NCBI GenBank assembly: GCA_023053575.1
Contig: JAKZAP010000007.1
Coordinates: forward strand, 19,555,464-19,619,463
DNA: 64,000 nucleotides
DNA from: Branchinecta lynchi
Taxonomy: Eukaryota > Arthropoda > Branchiopoda > Anostraca > Branchinectidae
Direction of reading: 5' to 3'
A model generated the notes under the pieces. The model searched no databases and was not told where the DNA came from. It saw only the letters and a program-made list of their open reading frames with translations. The translations under genes and the position numbers were made by a program. Of the stretch, positions 12,070 to 24,856 are shown in pieces; position 1 is the stretch's first letter; each line of letters begins with the position of its first letter.

Positions 12070-13198
12070 TTTTTGGAATCCCAACACGTAAGTGGGGGGA
12101 TACCTATGACATCGCAAAAGTTGTCCGTCTGTCCGTCTGTCTGTAAGCACGATAACTCCCGAAGGGAATGAGATATTTTGATGAAGCTTGTTGTGAGGAT
12201 TCGTTGGGTCGTCCGACAACTCAAGTTCGTAGATAGGCTTTTTAGACTTACATTTAGGTGTGGGGTAGGGGGTTCAAATTAAGGGCCAAACAAAATATTT
12301 TGAAACAGCTAGTGTGACAGTCGATTATGGGGTAAGAAGACATATTAAACACGATGGTGAAAACCATTCTGTCATCGGACAAGTAGTTAGCCCGGAATAC
12401 GGCCGAAACCGGAAAGTTTGTTGAAAGTAAAAGTTTTATTTGTAGTTGATTAGATACTCGATTTAGGGTAGGAAGACATGCTGAACACGATGGTGAAAAC
12501 CGTTTTCTCGACTGACAATTAGTTCGCCCGGAATCCGGCCCAGACCGGAAAGATTGTTAAAATTAAAAGTTGTGTATAGAGTCGATTAGATTTTCGATTT
12601 AGGGCAAGAAAACATGCTGAACACTTATTTGAAAACAATTTTCTACCCGGACATGTAGTTCGCCCGGAATCCGGCCAAAACCGGAAAATTATTAAAAGTT
12701 AAAGTTTCATTTATAGTTGATTAGATATCCGATTTAGGGGTAAAAAGAGATGCTGAATCCGTTTTTGACAATCATTTTTAACCCGGACATATAGTTCGAC
12801 CGGAATCTGGCTGGAGACGGAAAATTTGATCTAAATTAAATTTTTATTTGAAGTTGATTGATGTTCATTATCGGGGAAAGAAGATACCATGATTTCATTT
12901 TTGAGCTTTCTTTTTTTGTCGGATAAGTAGTTCCGGATTTTGGCCGAAACCGGGAAATTGGCAGAAGTGGCAGGAAGCTTTTGTCAAAACAGGTATGACT
13001 TATAGGGGTAAACACACATGCTGAACCCATATTTGAACTTGGTTTTCTCAGATGATTAGCTATTTCGCCTTAATCCGTTTCTGAATTTTAATAGTATAAA
13101 TAGTCAAGGAGTCTGGCGAAGACTGGATCTGGCAAGACCCAGTTGTCTGGATCAGATATTGAATTCCTGGGATCCCATCGAAACCTTTGTTCTTGGTT
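12070..13198 (+). mobile_element. R2 element
   Basis: It begins TTTTTGGAATCCCAACACGT, then ATACCTATGACATCGCAAAA, a GTCCGTCTGTC microsatellite and GATGAAGCTTGTTGTGAGGA. Inner units of about 120-140 bp carry AAGAAGACATGCTGAACACG, TAGTTCGCCCGGAATCCGGC and AAACCGGAAAGTTTGTT. It ends with TTCCTGGGATCCCATCGAAA, CCTTTGTTCTTGGTT. It is non-coding: the units are not multiples of three and have stops in all frames. Confidence 0.65.
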
Positions 13199-14429
13199 AA
13201 CAAATTCCGGAACTGCCCGATATAAAGATTATGCGGCAGTGCGACAGCGTTATACAGGGTCGGGCTACAACATCCACCTACACATCCGCGTCAGTTCACG
13301 CGTCATGTCATTGTTTTCTACTCGTTGGACAGTTGTATCTTGCTATTCTCTCCCTCTTCTAACATTATTAGTTCTGTGAAGAAATCGGGAAACCAGGTGT
13401 CTTGACGTTTTATCCTCTTGTTAGATTGGTTTCCCAAGACTAGGAAAAGACATACCACTTGGATATGATGGATGAGAAGGCTTAAGGATTAGCTACTGGT
13501 TGCTCTGAAACTTAAGCACAGGGGCTTGGACTGGACTTCAGTAGCAAGCGAGGGGTCACCCATTATATTAGGCATTATGGGTCACGGCATTATATTAAGC
13601 GGTTCTGCTTCTAAACATGCTGATTTTTATGTTCCAACGTGTGGCAACTGGTGCCGGTATCGTGGCACCTGTTGTCAGGGGCGTCACTATGGGATGAGGA
13701 AGGGAGGGAGGACTCTCCCCCCAGAAAACTTTCTGTCAAGATCTTCTCTCAATTTCTCGATGGCACTTGTTAAATATCTCGCCGCTTTGGTGATTGGACA
13801 AGCGCTAACCATAAAATCGCTGATTTCACGTGGGAAATAATGGTATCTTTGGGAAACCATATTGTGGGAAACCATAGTGAAAACATCGTTTCTAGTAAGA
13901 GTTTTACTTCAACGAACAAATTAACACGTAAACATTACGGAAAGCATTGGGCCTAGAGACGGTGTAAGATGGCAAGAATATGAATCCCCAAAGCAAAAGT
14001 ATTCTGCACCACTTGCATTTAACATCGAAAAGTTTTGTCTGTTCAGATCTCAGTTCAAATACCTCACCCCCATGAATTCTGGCAGTGTGTGGTCATTTTT
14101 TCCTGAGTATTTGACGTTCTTGAGTTGAACGTCTTTTACGTGTTTGAGTCCTTGCCGGAAATCAGAAGGGAGGACAAGCTGGCAGACCTCACAGACTTGG
14201 ATGTTTGTTTGCGTACTAGCTAATTTACTTCGATGTCTAGCACCGTGTTTCCTAGTATATTTTTCCAAGATTCTGCTGGGTTTAAGAGATAGAGAGAATA
14301 TGAAGTTCGGTCGGCATTTTGAAATAATGTCTTGCCTTTTATTATGGGACTAGTTAGTTTATAATTACAAACTTGTCAGAAGTTTAATAATAGTTGACAA
14401 AAGGATGCGCAGTTTTTACTCAGTACTCC
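13199..14429. other. no clear feature between R2 and the RT pseudogene
   Basis: Short duplicated words (GGGAAACCAT at 13851 and 13867; GGCATTATGGGTCACGGCAT) and short ORFs on both strands, none protein-like. Part of 14040-14430 may be LINE tail too decayed to read. Confidence 0.4.
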
Positions 14430-15600
14430 TGGATGTAGGTAGGTGAGACTGAAACGAGATATAGTAGAGGTCCCAGCACAGAACCTTGGGGCCCTCCACA
14501 CTTTACATTGAACTCGCTGCCTAGGATATTTGATTAAGCAACTTTTATACTGCAGCCATGCAGGTATGATGATAACCCCTTTACACAACTACTACCTAGC
14601 CCAAGCCCGATTTGTCTACTCAGAAGCGTACTAAATTCAACAGTGTCAAAAGCCTTACGGAAATCTACAAAAGCAGTTCGAGGGACTAGGTTATTTTCAA
14701 GCGCTTTGTCAACAAAACTTAAAAGATGGTGAACCGCATGGCTAGCAGAATGTTTACTTCTGAAGCCGAACGGGCCATCACAGAGTATTTTCTTCGAATC
14801 CAGGTAATCATACAGTCGCGTCTAACTAACTTTTTCATAAATTTTAGTAAATAAAGGTAAAATCGAAATCGGTCGCGAATTACAAGGGTCCGAGGGATCC
14901 CCATCTGTATGTAACAGTATGATTTTTGACTGTTTTAGTTTATACGGGAAATGGCCTTTAGCAATTGACGGATTTATTAAATGAACTAGTTCCGGCAAAA
15001 GGTAAACCGACACATTTTATAAGCCTTAAGGTTCAATCCACCCATACCAGACAAGTTTGATTTATGCACACTAATAATTTTGTCAGCTTCTTCAACATTA
15101 CACGGCTCGAACTCAAACCCTTCCTGCCTACTTAAAGCATCAATGTTAATGGTGTTATATTCACCACCTTCAGACACTTGTTTCTGTGTATCACGACCAA
15201 TCTTCAAAAAATAATCACCCATAGGTTTTGCTATTTCTAGTTTATCATCAATGATTCTGTCATTAATTTTTAGTTCGGTGATACATCCAATTACTTCACG
15301 GACAATCTCCCACGTATCTTTTATATTACCTACATTAGTTTTTAAACGGTTTAAGTAATAATCATTCTTTGCATTTCTTCTCGTTTGATTTACACGATTT
15401 CTAGACTTTTTAATTTTTATTTAGGGCAAGTTCAGACGGGTTATCTAGATATTGGCAATACAGCTTATTGCTGTGACTTATTAAACTCTAAAATTTCATC
15501 ATTAACCCATGGCTTTCTCAATCTAGATTTCTTGTAATTAATTTCTTTGATAGGGAAATTTATTCCAAAATCTCTCTTTTGAAACATAATCTGAATATTT
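14430..15600 (-). pseudogene. non-LTR retrotransposon reverse transcriptase, broken
   Basis: Read on the - strand with at least three frameshifts and internal stops, this stretch gives the middle of a LINE ORF2. A linker with RKPWVNDEI follows the place where an endonuclease would end. Next comes a region with NRVNQTRRNAKNDYYLNRL, then SKIILLHTDGDPSD and CNSRPISILP. RT motif 2/A signatures follow: GFRSKHSASHAVHH, DFRKAFDTV near 14639-14668, and GGPQGSVLGPLLY near 14468-14500. The catalytic FADD block is not present; homology stops at about 14430. It is a 5'- and 3'-truncated dead copy. The clade is not certain; the NSRPISILP and GGPQGSVLGP patterns suit the Jockey/CR1/RTE side of non-LTR elements. 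Confidence 0.85.
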
Positions 15601-16164
15601 CCGTTATAATCTTTATATTATTGGGTTTCAAGAGGCTTTCTAAAAAAAAAACTCAATGCTTTGCGCTCTCGTATATGAATACATGGAGAAAATGTGATGC
15701 ATGGTGGTTGGATGTGGTCACCGGACGGCCTTTTGTCTTTAAATACATTTCACATGTTCACCGAAATGGAGGCGGAGTTTCTCAGTTGGAATAAATATTA
15801 TGATAACCGTTAATGTCAGTTTCAGCCATTAAATTTATCGTTATCGCGCATTTTCACTTGACACATGGAACCCCAGTGAATTTTCAGGGGTACATAGCGT
15901 GTGTTCTTAATGGTCATTGTATGCGTTCTTGCAGAAAACCCCATTTCTCTTATCACTATCTACCATGCAAGGTTCTTTGACAAACAGAAGCCTGTTTGTG
16001 CAACCTTCCAGACATTAAACTTCCGAGGATAAGCATAACTTGTTCTCTAGTGCTTGTTATCTCGGGACAGTCCGGAACACACGTTCAGATGAGACTTCTG
16101 CTTTGAGATACCTTAAATTGCGAGCAGATTCCGTCATATACCAGGCGTTAGTTTCGTTTCCGAT

Positions 16165-16296
16165 GTGATAGAACGCTTTTAGTCGTCAGCTGAATTTTAC
16201 TAGAGCGACATTTCGCTCGAATAATAGGAGCCGAAATATCGCTCTAAAAAAATTCAGCTGACGTACCCGTTTAGCACTGTCAATTATCTTTCACAG
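16165..16296. mobile_element. F6 foldback MITE, minimal hairpin copy
   Basis: GTCAGCTGAATTTTACTAGA and GCGACATTTCGC at the left mirror GCCGAAATATCGCTCT and AATTCAGCTGACGTACCCG at the right, forming a hairpin of about 115 bp. Confidence 0.6.
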
Positions 16297-16354
16297 TCAA
16301 CTAGCTTAAAGAATAGCTGTTCGATTTTATTTTCGGGTCAGTTGTTTGGAAAGC

Positions 16355-16993
16355 TTTAAGTTTAACTGAAAAGCCAACTTATTTTGTGTCATTTAATTGA
16401 ATACACTGAATTATTTAGGTTCTGCAAAGGGATTTTTTTTCCACTGTATACTCTAGTGACGAAGTTCAGAATATCTGCGACCGTCCCCACAACGAAAATT
16501 CTACTATGACGCTGGAAATTTTAATCTCAACACAAATGCGGCTTCTCAGTGGGCAATGGTGAGATTGGTGAAGATTGCTTAGTGCCTGAAAAAGAACAAA
16601 AATTAGTCTTTCCCGTATGGCATAGCCTACAACAAACGCATAGAGGTACCACAAATCACACGGAAATCCCACTATTTGAAAACCGATTATTCGTGAATAG
16701 CGGAACAAGGAAGTAATGCTTTTTCAGCTTGTCTTCAGGCCAGTTTTAGTGAGTAAGTGAAGAGTAACTAGATTGTCCTATCCAAGGCCGTATCCCGGGG
16801 GGGGGGGGGGGTTAGCCCTGCCCGAAACATACAAAAATACTAATTCGTATACGCTTTTCCCTCTGATCTGCGTCGTTTTTGTACTTTTTTGTGCGACCCG
16901 CAAGCACACACACCCCGAAAGCCCCCCCCCCCCCCGAAATAAATTCCTGGATACGGGCCTGGTCCTATCCAGCCCTTTTCGGTTAAACTTTAA
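16355..16993. mobile_element. F3 inverted-repeat element, split by F4
   Basis: The left end is TTAAGTTTAACTGAAAAG and the right end CTTTTCGGTTAAACTTTAA, an imperfect inverted repeat. Inner markers are CATTTAATTGAATACACTGA, CCGTCCCCACAACG and CGATTATTCGTGAATAGCGG. Without the F4 insertion it is about 450 bp. There is no coding sequence. Confidence 0.65.
16783..16961. mobile_element. F4 MITE, hAT-like, copy 2, inserted in F3
   Basis: It has the same ends and interior as copy 1. It is flanked by a perfect 8-bp target duplication GTCCTATC (16775-16782 and 16962-16969). The insertion splits an F3 element, whose sequence rejoins cleanly across it. Confidence 0.85.
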
Positions 16994-18424
16994 TAATATT
17001 ACTATTATGGCATTCATTTGTACTATTTAGATGCAACATTATACGATTTACTTACGAATACGAATATTTTTGTATATTTCCTTTACCAGTATTCAGACAA
17101 GAAAAGATCACTAATACATATATCAAAACATTCCGCTTTAAAAGTTACAAGAAATCACCTGCGCAAGACGAGAACAAAACTAAAATACATTTGTATACAA
17201 CAAAGAACTACCACTCAACACTACAACTCTCTTTGAATGTTCCCTCAGACATCCCTCGATCAAATAATCAATCATCTAGGTGTAATCTTTTCCTCCGAAA
17301 GAGGATTAGTGATTCGTCGACCGTTGCTGGGGAACAGTCTTGTTGTCTAAGGTCAGCAGAACTTTGTCACCCATTATCGAACACTCTCCCGCTACAAATT
17401 TCAACCTTGTATGTATAGGCTAGACTAAGTTTTCCCTCTAGTCTGCCTTGGTTTCAACCTTGTGGTTTAGTTCCTAGTTTTCTCTGGATTTTATTTACCG
17501 TTTTATTTTAACCGTTAAAGTCTAACTGAAAGGGCTGAGATAGTCTAGTTATCGATCATCTATTCACTTAAATAAGGCTTGAAGACCCGCTGAAAATGCG
17601 TTACTTCGTTACTCCGCTGTATCCGAGTAATGATTATATTAAATTAAATTATTCTTACGGACGTACCTCTACGTCATTGTACCTCTATGCTCAAAATATT
17701 TTACTTTAAGAGCTTGGTCACACTGCCCACACTGGGCTCATTTCCTGGCTTTTGGGTTGCAAAAGTAGAAAAAAAGAAAAAGAACAAGATGCCACTGATT
17801 CTGAATGTTGTCGTTTTAAATTCAGGAGATCAGTTAGAGCAAAACACCGTATATTACGTGTACAGCAACCGTAATTGACCTCTAATTGCAGTCTGCTCAA
17901 TATCTCCAAGCTGCCACAAAGCCGATCAAATTTCATGTCCCCTAGGGATCTTCAGTTGTTTGTCGAATAGGCGGCTTTTTGAGCACAGTGTGACCAAGCT
18001 CTAAGTCCTCAGACGCCCCACGCCTCGATCATCTCTCAGACGTGATCACAAGCTTCCCTCTGTTGGCTATTAAAACTCAAGCTTTTGCTGACATTCATAT
18101 TCGCCGCGGCTAATAGACTTGTCGTTCAAGCAGCACATATTCTGAACATCACTAGGCTAATCCCTAGATGAAAAAATAAAAATCCCTTAGTAAAGTCAAA
18201 AATTAACTGTATTTGAATTTAGGGTGTAAAAATAACTTGGCTTTTCAGTTAATCTAGCAAGACATGTTTCACTCTCATGATTTTTGTTCCGGAATCTGTT
18301 TTCATCGACATAGGACCGGAAGGTGAAGCCAGGCCAAAAATGTCTGGAAGTCATTCGGGTTGTCGATTCTGGGATCTGGAAGGGTGTCATAGAGGCAACA
18401 ACTTGGAGAGATACACTAAAGGAT
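16994..18424. other. F3 fragment, otherwise nothing recognised
   Basis: 17513-17700 matches the right part of F3 (GTCTAACTGAAAGGGCTGAG; GAAAATGCGTTACTTCGTTA). The rest is AT-rich, without gene or known repeat. 15601-16164 and 18775-19604 also show nothing definite. Confidence 0.4.
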
Positions 18425-18774
18425 CATTTACACGGCGGGTATTTTCCCCTGGAGACGGAAGCGGAAAGTGTTCACACGGTACACGGGTATTTTTCAAGGG
18501 AGAGTACTGTCATGTGGTAATAGATTCCAAGGCTCAGGATATCTATCTACAAGGGACAACAACATGTGTCCATTTGGATCACTTTTTGTATGGACATAAT
18601 CAAAGTTATTGGTCGAAAATTCGATTTTGCTGTTGCTGACGTCGAAGAATACCCTTCGGCAAACAATACCCGGGTAAAAAGTTCATGAAATTGAAGTCCA
18701 AAATACCCGGGGATTTGTTGCTGTTGCGGTGAAAAATACCCGCTGAGTACGGGTAAAAACCCTGCGTGTAAACG
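18425..18774. mobile_element. MITE with AATACCC internal motifs
   Basis: The ends CATTTACACGGCGGGTATTT and GGGTAAAAACCCTGCGTGTA, then AACG, are imperfect inverted repeats. AATACCC or its complement recurs inside (near 18439, 18485, 18649, 18668, 18701, 18736). A fragment with the same ATACCCC motif is at 24045-24125. Confidence 0.55.
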
Positions 18775-19604
18775 TAGCTCAAGTGTGCCAACGAAAGGGG
18801 TAGAAAGAACTGGGATATGATTGTCAGTTATGATTGAGAGGCAAACGACATTTGAAGGGGGACAGCTAAGAAATGCAGAAGAATATCGACATCAGCTATC
18901 CTCATGACCAGGAGAGTGGGGAAGGGCTATAAGATAATGTTTATTTGTTGTATAATATCTTTACGGATAGATGCACAGCTACACATATAAATAAATAAAC
19001 ATACAATTTTCTTACATAGTCATATTAATTGGCGATTTCGTTGCGATTTTTCACTCTCTGTTTGTGACTACGTGTTCGTGTAATGTGCAAAATACTGCCT
19101 GAACGAGCGCCTGTATCGGGAAGACGCTGACGCTTTGCAAGGCACAAACTTGTTGTGCCTTGTTGCATATCTTGGCTGCGGCGCCTCAGGTGGGAGGTTT
19201 CGGTGCTTCCTCGACATAAATACTATTTACCAAAACTCATGGTTAGATCGTGGCGTCTGCTAGACGGTCTTTGGAGTTGGAGCTTCTCGAGACTTTGATC
19301 GTGATCGTGATCGTGCTGTACCTGACCTAAAATAATTTTAAGGCTCGTTGGCTTGACTGTTCGGAAGCCCGGGATAGCCGGAATGTCATGAAGGTGAATC
19401 CTGGCTTATACTCCTCTTTGGTTGAGTATTTTCAAGTTACGTTGGTTTATAACTGCCGGCGACCCGTTGACGTCACCACTTGTTTTTCACCGTCTTAAGG
19501 CCGTGCGCAGTTGTGACAAAAGTATAGCTCTACGTCGATATCTGTCTGAAGACATGTCGTATTTTTACCATGGAAAATGAGCAAATCAATTTTTGGCAGC
19601 GTCG

Positions 19605-19915
19605 CCCCTTCGTACTCCTGTAGTACCCGATTAAAAATTTATCTCAAATAGTAGTATGAAGTTGTACGAAAAAGGAGCATGCAGTACGAACTGATGCTAC
19701 TGTGCTTCTATGTCCAGGCTACCGTGTTACTCCATTCTACTGCGTGCTGCTATTAACAAGACTGGATGCTCCTTTAGCAAGACAGGATGGTACTGGATAC
19801 TACTGCTTAAATTGGCCCAGTCTGAAGCACATTAAATAATAGTATTCTTTACGATTACATATCACTACATGCAACTTTTCGTACAACTATCATACAACTA
19901 CGCAGGCTACACATT
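19605..19915. mobile_element. possible MITE with imperfect inverted arms
   Basis: AGTAGTATGAAGTTGTACGA at 19649 mirrors TTTTCGTACAACTATCATAC near 19877, and CTCCTGTAGTAC at the left roughly mirrors AACTACGCAGGC at the right. No target duplication is clear. Confidence 0.4.
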
Positions 19916-20969
19916 TTTCATCGGGTTGTACCACTATCTTCGATTCTGGCACACCGTGATCTCTTCGAAAGCCTCAGCTTCCACATGTTTCACTTGTCCT
20001 CCATTTACATTAATCATCTGTTAACTTCCCGACTTTTCCCGGCAACATCTTGTCAGTTTCATCTGTCACGCTGGATGCGAATCAGTTCCTTCGGCTTACC
20101 GGAAGAGCGAACTTTCCAAAGTATCCATGATTTTTCTCTGGCCACATACCTTATAGGACGAGGGCGAAGATGTTTTCAGCTTCATTTAAATGATATTGAA
20201 ATAAAACGTACACTCTCTCAGGAAAGCACAAAAATTTGTGTTTGGAAAGGGTAGGACACTAACCAGTATTAATTCGAAAACAAACGGAATATACAGATTA
20301 ACTGAGTATATCAAGAAGGAAAAAAGGAGAGAGGATAGATAAAAAAATGGTTTCAAATTTGAATACGAACAAAAGAAGAAAAGAGAGAAAAAACAATAAC
20401 TATTGTTTCAACTTTAAGTATGAAAAAAAAAAGAAATAATGCAGACCACACCTTTGGGGCGCATAGCTAACCTTCCAATTGCCGAAGAGCAATAAGACTT
20501 TAGTCTTGTCTGGGTTGAATTCGGACGTCTTTTAGTTTAGAAAGACTAGAAACCCGAACTGCTATCCAATCGCGAAGGGCAACATTTGTATCTCAGATGA
20601 AGAGCATTAACCCCTTATGGAACCCATTACCTTAAATTACCTTAAATCGCTTTGTCCAGCGACAAAGCTGGATGGTCCCATCTTGTCCTCAGAATAAAAT
20701 TTTAAGCTTCGGGAATCCCCGTCCGTCGCCATTGTTTCATTTTGCATTGACGAATTCTTAGCCTTCGCCGAAAGCATCAAATTCCATCAACAACTTCTTC
20801 AAAGCTTCAAAATTAAATTTTTTTTTGGAAGCCTTGGCAAACCAACAAGTCTATATTTTGCCTTGGCCACGGCCTTTTCCGTTTGTTTGAAGTTTAAAAA
20901 TTATTCTCACACAAGTTCCTTCTCGTCTTATGAATGCTAAATTAAGTATATTTTTATATTAGAGTTTTC
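19916..20969. other. no feature recognised
   Basis: A-rich, with ORFs too short and low-complexity to support. 20560-20680 has two CCTTAAAT words. 21271-21742 and 21931-22788 are similar; the latter ends in the polypyrimidine tract of exon A. Confidence 0.4.
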
Positions 20970-21270
20970 CACAAGTTTACCACTTGGGGCAGGAGAATAT
21001 ATTTTGGTAAAGCAAAAGAGAGAATTAGACCTTACGTCTGTCCTATCTGTGGTCATGAGGATGTGGAGTTCACTTGATGTGTGAGTGTATGGAACTGAGT
21101 GAATGGAGAAAGGGGTATTTGGTGAGAGAGTATATAATGAATAATAGAACGGAGAATTTTTAGAACAAGAGGAGTGTGTTAGTTTTATTAGTTTTGTAAG
21201 TGAATTTGTTTGTAAAGTTTTTGTTACAATGGCCCAAGGGCTTTTTTGGGTAATATATTCGATTCTATCT
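20970..21270 (+). pseudogene. LINE ORF2 C-terminal tail with CCHC motif, frameshifted
   Basis: In shifting + frames the sequence gives LPLGAGEY, then FGKAKERIRPYVCPICGHED, then LMCECMELSEWRKGYL. This is the zinc-knuckle-like CPxCG...H..C block found at the end of many LINE ORF2 proteins. It aligns with the tail at 43290-43440 (PLG..KYLGKAK, CPVCG, C..LKDL), so both come from one family. At least two frameshifts make it a dead fragment. AT-rich sequence resembling a 3' UTR follows up to about 21270. Confidence 0.6.
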
Positions 21271-21750
21271 TTCTTGTTTGTTCGTTTACTCAACTATTTA
21301 TATTTTTATAGAACTGGGCAATAAAGATATTCATTGATGAGGATATTGCCTTCCCCTTTAAGTTGATCTGGAAAACCTCTCTGTTTGGGAGCTATTGCAA
21401 GGGATGTTGTATAAAAGGATTTTTGAAACTAATATAGCCAAGATGTCGGCCTCGCTAATGAGCGTGGTTTCCTGTCCCTCCGGATCGGATTTCTGCCGGA
21501 TTCGAGAGCAATGCTAAGTAAAAAGGATCCGGCGAACGCAAGAATGGCGCAGATGACAAGTCGAGGAAGTCTCGAATGTTCCTTCGAAGAGCGTCTTAGA
21601 ACATCTGATGAACGGGTGTGTTTTTTCTCTCCAACTGGTAAGGGCGTGATAAGTGTTTTGAGTGTCGTTAAGGAATTCGCGACGTCACTTCATAGTGGAT
21701 ACTTGTTCTGCTTTATTATTAATGAAAAAATAAGCTAAAAGCGTGTCACT

Positions 21751-21922
21751 CAAGGCCGTATCCAGGGGGGGGGGATAGGGGGTTGACCCCCCCCCCCCCC
21801 GGAACATGCAACAACAATCATTGTATAGGCTTTTGCCTCTGATCTATGTCTTTTTGTACTTTTATGTCCGACCCGCAGGCAACCCCCCCCCCTCCCGAAA
21901 TGAATTTCTGGATACGGGCCTG
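21751..21922. mobile_element. F4 MITE, hAT-like, copy 3
   Basis: The ends are CAAGGCCGTATCCAGG and CTGGATACGGGCCTG. Flanks are GTGTCACT and GTGTCGCT, an 8-bp target duplication with one change. Long G and C runs lie just inside the ends. Confidence 0.75.
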
Positions 21923-22788
21923 GTGTCGCTATTACAGTTTCAGTTTCATTTTTTTCTCAGCTTCTTTTGACTATATTTAAAGAAAAAACAAAACTAACTT
22001 TATATTCCTGCCAGGAAAGCACAATAGAAGTGCTTGGTTAGGGCAGGACACTAACCGGTAGTAATAAAAAAGACAGAATCAACAAAATGAATATATCAAG
22101 AAAATGTAAAAAAAATATTAAGAGTTAAAAATCACGACAACACTTTTAAAAACATAAGTAAATGAACACTAGAACGAGAATTCATACTGTCTGATTCTAA
22201 GGTTTCCTGTGCGAGGTCGTTCCATGGTTTCCAAATGCGGCTCAAAATTTATTTTGTCCAATTCTTTTTTTGGGCATGGTCGGTAAAATTTAAATGGGTG
22301 GCAACGGTTTTTTGGTGATCTGTAACATATGAAAATCAGGGGTATATTCATGTAAATGCTCCTGTCAATAACCGCTCTGTCAAGTGAAGGCTGGGTAACC
22401 CGAGCCTACGAATATGGATACTTCTGAGGTGGCTGTTTAATATGGATGTTTTACCGACCGCAATATCTCGGATGAATTTCTCTCCTTGCCGGTGCAAAAT
22501 CTCCGGCATCTCCGGATACCTAGCGGAAGAAAGGCAGAAGTGGTGTCACATCTGCTCCCAAAGGTCGCCGTGATTCGTTGACACAGGATTTGGGTCGTTG
22601 AGTTTGAGTCGTTACAGAGACGCTTACTCCTTCTTCCTGAGGGTCGCTGACGTGTTTTGGACTTGGTCATATTATAGAGTATTGCGTCTGATGTAGGCGT
22701 TCTGTCGATTTCCCCGTCTTTTACGTTTAGGCGCGAGCAAATCCTCAGATTTATATTTTAACTAGACAATAACTATTTTTATTTTCAG

Positions 22789-22952
22789 CATCTTTCTTCG
22801 GCGCAAGTCACATATCTGTTCCAGTTCAAGAAGCGCGGTCATCTACCGAGATCGCTCTGAGGTTCAAAACGTCAAAATCCGACGCGCTCATTCTACTGGC
22901 AGCCGGGAAAATAGATTACTGCCTCCTCCTTCTTCAAGATGGAGCCTTGAAG
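22789..22952 (+). CDS. CSPG4: CSPG4-like exon A: start of laminin G domain 1
   Basis: The exon is bounded by TTTTATTTTCAG and GTAAGC. It starts with the last two bases of a codon (probably Ala) and ends on a codon boundary, giving 54 full codons. The peptide begins SFFGASHISVPVQEA, then ALRFKTS, LILLAAG and DYCLLLLQDGALK. This matches the mature N terminus of CSPG4, where an ASFFG motif directly follows the signal peptide and LLLAAG plus a DxxLLxL strand follow. These are the first beta strands of a laminin G sandwich. The entry phase implies an upstream exon ending in one G that would carry the signal peptide. I could not identify that exon; it may lie before position 1. No initiator Met is present in this exon. 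Confidence 0.92.
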
Positions 22953-23185
22953 GTAAGCCAAAAGGGCAGAAGGGTGAGATAATGGAGCGAAACCGAGCTT
23001 GGAAAGCTAATGAAGACTGTTTGATGGGGCTAAACCGGCAATTCAGCTAAGATTTTGTTTGAACGATGTGCCGACCTTCTTGGCAAGGTTTCTCTTCACA
23101 TCTGACTGCGATAACCGGATAGATTTAGCTGATTTTCAGCAATAATAATCAATATTCCCTCAGCCCAAGCCCACTGCGAATCATA

Positions 23186-23576
23186 TTTGACAGTGTACAA
23201 CGGACACGTCAGCTGAATTTTGTTTGAGCTACATTTCGTCTCTCCTTGCAGATTTTCCTAGGAAAGAGACCCCAAGCTCTCCTTTACAACAAAACCAAAG
23301 TCAACACAAATGCGGAAAATTCTCTACCCTATCAACGACCGAACTGAGCAGCAAAAACAGCAGTAGTGTCCATCACAGCACTTTAGCTCTAAGCATCTCT
23401 TACAAAGGAATTCACCAAATCAGATATTTCTTTTAACTTTATTAATCTTTTGCTGTTTTTGGCAAGTTAATTTTTCCAGCTTGAGCGGCTTTGAACCTGA
23501 AGACGACCCATGCCAAGAAGGTCCGAGATATAGCTCTAATAAAATTCAGCTGACGTATCCGTTTTGCGCTGTCAAA
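23186..23576. mobile_element. F6 foldback MITE, longest copy
   Basis: Terminal inverted repeats are TTTGACAGTGTACAACGGAC, ACGTCAGCTGAATTTT at the left and AAAATTCAGCTGACGTATCC, GTTTTGCGCTGTCAAA at the right. The interior has CTTGCCAAGAAGGTCC-like and GAGCAGCAAAAACAG sequence. Outer family sequence (ATTCCCTCAGCCCAAGC) extends to about 23145. It lies in the intron after exon A. Confidence 0.65.
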
Positions 23577-24366
23577 TAATAATAATGTTAATAAAATCAA
23601 TGTAATGCAAGAAATTATCTTTTTGGCCTCTACAATACAGATTTGGGCTTGTGTTCAAACCGTAACTGGAGATATGAACCTACTGTTGGCGTACTCTCGT
23701 CGTTCCCTGGGAACTCGCACAAGTGGAGTACCCAGTTTGCTGTTGGCTCAAATTGCGTATCCCACATATCCCGGCCAGTCCCTATGGTCGGGGATTGCTT
23801 GATCATGATCACCGTCATCGAAAAGGAACTCCTTTAAACATCCAACGGGGTGTTGATTTGGGGAGTTGCTGATGTAGTTTGTTCTTAGCAAAACAAACGT
23901 TAGAGTTCTTTAGAAGGAATTCGTGTGATTGGTCGTGAGTTTAACTGTAGGATAAGACTGGGTTTGGGAAAAAAGTTGCTACTATGCTTGTTTTTTGTAA
24001 ATATTATTTACAGCCACCGTGGGCACAACACTAACTGTACAGGTATTTTTGAGGTAAATACCCCGATCCAGTTAAAAATACCCCGATCCAGTTCCCTTGA
24101 ACTTTCCAACAAATCCCCGGAAAACAGCAAAAGTGCGCATATGTAGCAAGGCCTGAGGAGGGGCCGTGCCGAGAAATGACGGAATTTCGCTCACACTAAA
24201 ACACGGCAACTTCTTAGTTTAGATCCGTCAAACAGGTTCGCAGTCAGCTTCGGCTGAATGAACATAGAAGGAAGGCTGTTTAAACTAAGCAGATATTCTG
24301 ACCATACTTCCAGTGACATTCATCACTGCTGTCAATACCGAATAATTAAGAATAATTAGACAGATA

Positions 24367-24856
24367 GTTTAAATCAAAATCACTGAAAATTGTTGAGGAC
24401 AACTTATTTTTGTGCCATTTAATTGAATACACTGAATTATTTGATTCTGCAAGGGATTTTTTTTATTTTCCTTTGTCTGCTCTGTTTATGACGTTCAGAA
24501 TATCTGAGGCCGTCCCCACAACGTAAATTCTACTATGACTCGAGAAATTTTAATCTCCACACACACGCTGATTTTCAGTGGGCAGTGGTGACGTTAGTGA
24601 AGACTGCTTAGTGCCTGAACAAAAAAAAATCATAAATATTTACAACACAGATGCAAGACAACAAAGATACAAGCGCATAGACGTACTACAAATAACGCGG
24701 TAACTCAACAGTTTGAAAATCGATTATTCGTGAATAGCGGAACAAAGAAGTAACGCATTTTCAGCGGGTCTTCAGGCCAATTTAAGTGAATAAGTGATGG
24801 GTAAATAGATTGTCGTACCCCAGACCTTCTCGGTTGCACTTTAACACTTCACACAC
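24367..24856. mobile_element. F3 element, second copy
   Basis: It is collinear with 16355-16993 minus the F4 insertion: CATTTAATTGAATACACTGA, GAGGCCGTCCCCACAACG, CGATTATTCGTGAATAGCGG and CTTCTCGGTTGCACTTTAA. The terminal repeats have decayed. Confidence 0.6.
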
